The notes under the pieces were generated by a model. It was not told the DNA's origin, did no database searches, and saw only the letters and a program-made list of their open reading frames with translations. Below, one piece after another: positions 59,827-64,000 of a stretch of 64,000 bases of DNA. Position numbers and translations under genes: made by a program. Source of the DNA: Sipunculus nudus (lineage: Eukaryota; Annelida; Sipuncula; Golfingiida; Sipunculidae); contig CM049306.1 in NCBI GenBank assembly GCA_026874595.1, forward strand, positions 6,030,019 through 6,094,018. Direction: 5' to 3'. Each line of letters begins with the position of its first letter. Position 1 is the first letter of the stretch.

Positions 59827-62115
59827 ATATTGGTGTGTGTGTTTGATGAGGTGTGGGTGTATTTATTAGAAAAACAAAGAAATTTACTGATTTGACTGTG
59901 GCTCGTTGATCTTCCACAAACTGTACGAAAGTAGGAAAATAAATACTAGGGCTGTATCAATATACTGATATATCGATACATATCGATACACCACATCGAT
60001 ACGGTAACAGATACACTTTACATGCTGTACCATCGTAACGATAAAACACAATGAATGTTGACAGATAAAGCAAAAATCTTAAAATCTTAACTATTCATAA
60101 GGAGTAATCTACTTTATTTTTCTCCATTTTTATTTCTACATTTATATGTAGGCATTTTAAGACTTAACTAAGTATTTTCATAAAATCGACTGGATGAGGA
60201 ATTAATGTTCACATGTCTGTGCATCCGTGACAAGCCGGCTCATGTGAGCAATGATTGATGAATATTACTAATGGTGGTCGTTATTATTTGTTTACAAAAA
60301 TCTTTGTCAAAAGAGCCTTTAATTAAAAAAAAAATGAACGTGGTATATGTATTCCTTCTTTTTTCCCTGTCAATCGAAGAAATCAATTTGATGGGTTCAA
60401 TCAGAATCCCTAAAACAGACATGTTTATAAAATACATGATCAATCAGATAAACGTTGTCTATAAGGAATATATGATTATTTCTACATCTCGTGTGAACTA
60501 TGGGGAATGTCCTCTACACAAACGTGTCCTGTTCACGAGCCCTGTGATACATTAAAAATTTACATTTAGACAAATTATACATAAAATACAATGTCCGATG
60601 GGTTCATTCAACTAAAAAAAAAACATCATACAGTCAGAGGACATTAACAGTATATGCAGAGTTGCAAATAATTAGTACTTATAAACAAATAAAGAGTACG
60701 TATATACAATTAATGAGTACGTATCCACAAATAATGAGTACGTATAACTATAAGTCTATCTGGATACATGTGCGCATATATGCGGTAACAGAAAAATGAG
60801 ATAACACTCATATATTAGTACTATTAAGCTATACAAGTAGAAAATAAAAGGAAATGATAGTTCATATATATTTTATGCAAGAAAATATTGTACATAGTAA
60901 CCGCAGCAAGTATCCTCACTCCAGTGCGGTAATTCCCATGTCCGCCCAGCAATTCAATCACAGCCTCTGTTACATTTTGCTTTGTCTGCGGTTTGCTGGT
61001 TGTCACAGAACAAGGGGATTTTGACAGATGGCTTTATGGCGGGCGTTCCTTGTTGAGCCCGGTCCGCGTTGCTAGCTGTCCCGATCGTGTGAACAAGTAC
61101 ACGATTGATCAGGCAAAATGACAGTACTCAAACGACGGTCCGCAGATAACACGCTACTGTAATCCTAGTTTGTCACACTGTACGTGTGATACATTGTCGT
61201 ATACCGATACTCGCTGACACGCTGCTAATTTTATCACAACTCTGACAGAAGTTTCGACAAGCACATGTTTTGTAGTGTATAATCATCTACCGGGAAATTA
61301 TATCTTAAACCTAAAAGAGTCGAAACCAAGAGAACAAAGTTACGCTCTCTCTGAACAAGCTAGCTTTAATCTACCTAATGAAAACGCCTACCTTTTCATC
61401 CTGTTGTATGAAATTTTCAATATTTCACAGGCTGGGTGTTGACAAACACACAGTAAACCTATTGCATTTTTGTACTTGATAGACTGCAAACATTCACACA
61501 CACGCACGTAAACATACATACTACTAGCCTAAAAAAGATAAAAACCATTATTTTATTTTCTGAAAATCGTAAACCCATAAAAAGTAAACATATAACACCG
61601 CTGAGCCGGTATTTTAATCACTGCATCTCACTGACAAGTTGTTATGGGTTCATAACTGAAATGAGATTTCAGTTATGGGGATCCTCTTATGGAAAAGCGT
61701 AGCAGGGGTATATTGGGATTTTTGTAAAATAAACAGAGAAAATGGAGGCAATTTAGCAAATTTCTTACCAATAATGGCTAACAAACTGTTCTGGAGTAAA
61801 AATAAATTATGTAGAAGTGCCCATATAAGGAAACTGTTAAGATTTCAACTCCTGTTGGTTTTTTTTAGCCTGCCATGCGGTCATGTTTATCTTTTGTCAC
61901 ATGACCCTGTCCTTGACCTTATTGTTGTCCTCTGATTATTGTCCCAAATAAATTATAGTAAATATTGTTTCCATAACTTCCATAGGCAAATTTGTTAAAA
62001 CCTTAAAAGATATAGCCATAAACTTATAAAGGACTTATTGTAACCATATATTATCATTTATTCATAAGTATTATTCATGAAATAAGATTTTTTAAATAGA
62101 TTTATTAGCAATAAA
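58942..62115. other. AT-rich stretch with small repeats, no supported gene
   Basis: Contains an (AT)n tract at 59780-59830. A CGATAC-rich patch follows TAGGGCTGTATC (59949-60010) and may be a hAT-type tip. Three ATGAGTACGTAT-type words occur at about 60690-60750. A perfect hairpin lies at 61651-61677 (CATAACTGAAAT, loop GAG, ATTTCAGTTATG). ORFs at 60240-60555 overlap on both strands and match nothing known. Confidence 0.5.
59780..59830. repeat. (AT)n microsatellite
   Basis: About 25 AT repeats with one TTT interruption, followed by a short GTGTGTG run. Confidence 0.97.
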
Positions 62116-62132
62116 TTACTCTGGTACACCAG

Positions 62133-62155
62133 AGGTCAGGTCACAGGTCAGGTCA
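62133..62155 (+). promoter_or_regulatory. Cluster of four AGGTCA half-sites (nuclear-receptor type, includes a DR1)
   Basis: AGGTCA occurs at 62133, 62138, 62145 and 62150. The pair at 62138-62150 is AGGTCACAGGTCA, a perfect direct repeat with one-base spacing, the form bound by RXR/HNF4-type receptors. GGGTGACC follows at once, containing an inverted half-site. No gene is identified nearby to say what it might control. Confidence 0.45.
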
Positions 62156-62358
62156 TGGGTGACCAGAGTTCATGCCTCCGCAACATGGCTGTGTCAGTGA
62201 TGGTCTTCTGCTCTTCTCTTCATGATAAAATGCTGTTATATCATATATAACATAAACAGGAGACTCCACATGTATGGAAACTGGTATATAAAGGATATAT
62301 AGGTAGAGTGAACATAGTTTAAGCTGCATCTTATTTCTTATTTACTCTTTTATTCTTT

Positions 62359-62378
62359 CCTTCTGATATATCAGAAGG
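62359..62378. repeat. Perfect 20-bp palindrome, followed by a stem-loop
   Basis: CCTTCTGATATATCAGAAGG is self-complementary over all 20 bases. About 30 bp on, CAAGGCTGAG (62409) pairs with CTCAGCCTTG (62448). Either could be a MITE scar or a structured RNA part. Confidence 0.8.
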
Positions 62379-62461
62379 ACTGCTACGATATTTCGTAAGA
62401 ACATGCTCAAGGCTGAGTATGGAGCCCGGGTCACCTGGTGTGTAATTCTCAGCCTTGCACC

Positions 62462-64000
62462 AAGGCAAACTGACAAGGTTCCAACTATCTAGAGTCCTGA
62501 ATATTTCCATATATAATTTACGTCTGAATTAGTATGTAACAAAGTAAAACTGATATATTAAATTGTGTTTCGTATACAAAACTCATTTTGAATAAAAAAA
62601 AGAACACGGTAGCGGAAAATGGGAAGTTGATATATGTTCATGTAGTTTAATAACAGCTCACTTAAAAGTTGACAGTCGTTCTTGGTACTTAAAATAGCGT
62701 ACTTTCAAAATATATATTACAATATCATATGTAAATACTTTACAAAAATGATCAATACATCTACAATTCGAAAGAATACCTTATCAGATTAAAAATATTC
62801 ACTTTATGTTACCTAGAATAATTTTAATTAAATCTTTGGATTAATTTAAATAAAGGGTTGTTTACAAGGGAAACTACCTTTAAAATGTTTACGCAAAAGA
62901 GAATTTGGTATATAAAGGTAAACTTCAATAAACTAAATCTGCCGATTAAACACATGACAGGCGGACGCCAAAATATTTGTTCAGGAATTAAAAATATTAC
63001 GGGGCCTATTTTCCTGTATACCTCCCGTGCAGTTTGTTTTTTTAGTTATTATGTAAAATTAAATATCAGGGGAATTTTTCTTGGTCAACAATATTCACTG
63101 TTCATATTCTAAATTATAATTATTTACTTGATGCAGCGTGAAGGATACACAGAAATAGCGGCACTTGAAATTATATATGAAATGTCACAAAATGAAGCAT
63201 ACAGCAAACGGAAGAATTCTAGAAATAGCCACCACATATCACAAGAGAAACAACATGTGTACAAAGGTATATGGAGATAAAGGAGTACACGGTTTACGAT
63301 GAACTCTGGCTCTGACATCAGAGTAGGAATGGGACCGTGTAAGCAAAATTTATATCCACTTTTGGACCTTCAGAGGTGCTTTGAAAATCAGCCAAGGTTA
63401 ATATAAGATTTATGCGCCATCTGACCCCCGTCGGACTTTTAGCGGGGAAGGTAACTGCAAGATAATACGTAGTATATTCGTTTCAATCATGACCTCCCAG
63501 TTTTCTACATCATGTTCATAAAAAGGCAGTTGCTGCCAACTTCCGCGGCAACCATGTTATCTTCACTTCCTATAAACCAGAGTCATATAACATACCATAG
63601 ACAAAACTGCATTAACGAATTATCTAATGATGAAACAGAGGCGGGTGTCATGTCATGTGGAAAAAATCAGGTTCTTCATGCTGGTCACGTGATGTCGGTG
63701 ACAGCGGAGAAACAAACAGAAGACGACAGCCTGAGACGTTTTGGGATACTTTTGTTGCGGACAGAGATGAACCCAGCAGAACTCGCCCACTTAACGACCT
63801 CCCAGAGACATTTATCTTGTAAAGCCAAAGGTTATCAGTAGTCCTTTAAGCTTGTCAAAGATAAATCGCTCCGACCATGCTGATACCGACTAGAGGGGAA
63901 GGAGGGCTTAAAACATATTTGTTAAAAATCTGCTGGAACACTTAAGTAATCCAACAATATTGTGTTACAGGTATATAATTAAATCCAATCTAGAAGTTAA
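62462..64000. other. AT-rich stretch with a weak exon-like open segment at its end
   Basis: No gene recognised to about 63500. At 63512-63841 two overlapping plus-strand frames stay open in a GC-richer patch: one of 109 codons, and one from ATG 63655 to TAA 63820-63822 (55 codons). The shorter frame has the more coding-like composition (ETFWDTFVADRDEPSRTRPL). CAG at about 63639 and GTAAAG at about 63818 could be splice sites. No family recognised. Confidence 0.3.

Noticed and set aside
59949-60010. TAGGGCTG followed by CGATAC words, possible hAT tip
   Set aside because: Only one end is visible and the match is short; mentioned in the stretch entry, not called.

Overview
This window is non-coding, repeat-rich, AT-rich eukaryotic DNA. 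I find no complete protein-coding gene, rRNA, functional tRNA or CRISPR. The content is animal-type: a CR1-like LINE whose first ORF carries PHD-finger and SGNH/esterase remnants, four insertions of one Ty3/Gypsy family, tRNA-derived SINEs, several MITEs and terminal-inverted-repeat (TIR) elements, long (AT)n tracts, and three large tandem arrays. The mix suggests a marine invertebrate, perhaps a bivalve mollusc. That assignment is inference; nothing here proves the species.

Layout. 1-6545: a 40-bp satellite with a long internal duplication. 7267-8708: a TIR-bounded element. 8709-15262: mostly unique DNA with a (TG)n/(CA)n-ended inverted-repeat element and an interleaved inverted repeat. 15263-17041: a defective Gypsy element on +, with a tRNA-derived SINE beside it. 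18440-19960: a diverged duplication, a hAT-like end and a second SINE copy. 21398-23120: a second defective Gypsy element on -, abutting a third SINE copy. 23121-28835: mostly featureless. 28836-29659: a solo LTR. 31213-32452: a TIR element. 33202-33641: a LINE tail remnant and (AT)n. 34470-35340: a 53-bp minisatellite. 38130-43030: a decayed CR1-like LINE on -, broken by two MITEs with clean target duplications (TAA and TA). 45171-53707: a 43-bp satellite split by a solo Gypsy LTR (CATG target duplication), which is itself split by a 4.2-kb TIR element. 53708-64000: mostly unique DNA with a SINE, a short tandem duplication, microsatellites, a nuclear-receptor-type half-site cluster and a few exon-like open stretches.

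The parts do not form a pathway. They are layers of mobile-element insertion whose order can be read. The clearest stack is satellite, then Gypsy LTR, then TIR element. A second is the LINE interrupted by two MITEs. The least familiar item is the 4.2-kb TIR element at 48446-52666: it has long inverted subterminal repeats containing a repeated AAGATGGCGGC motif, no large ORF, and internal diverged tandem repeats.
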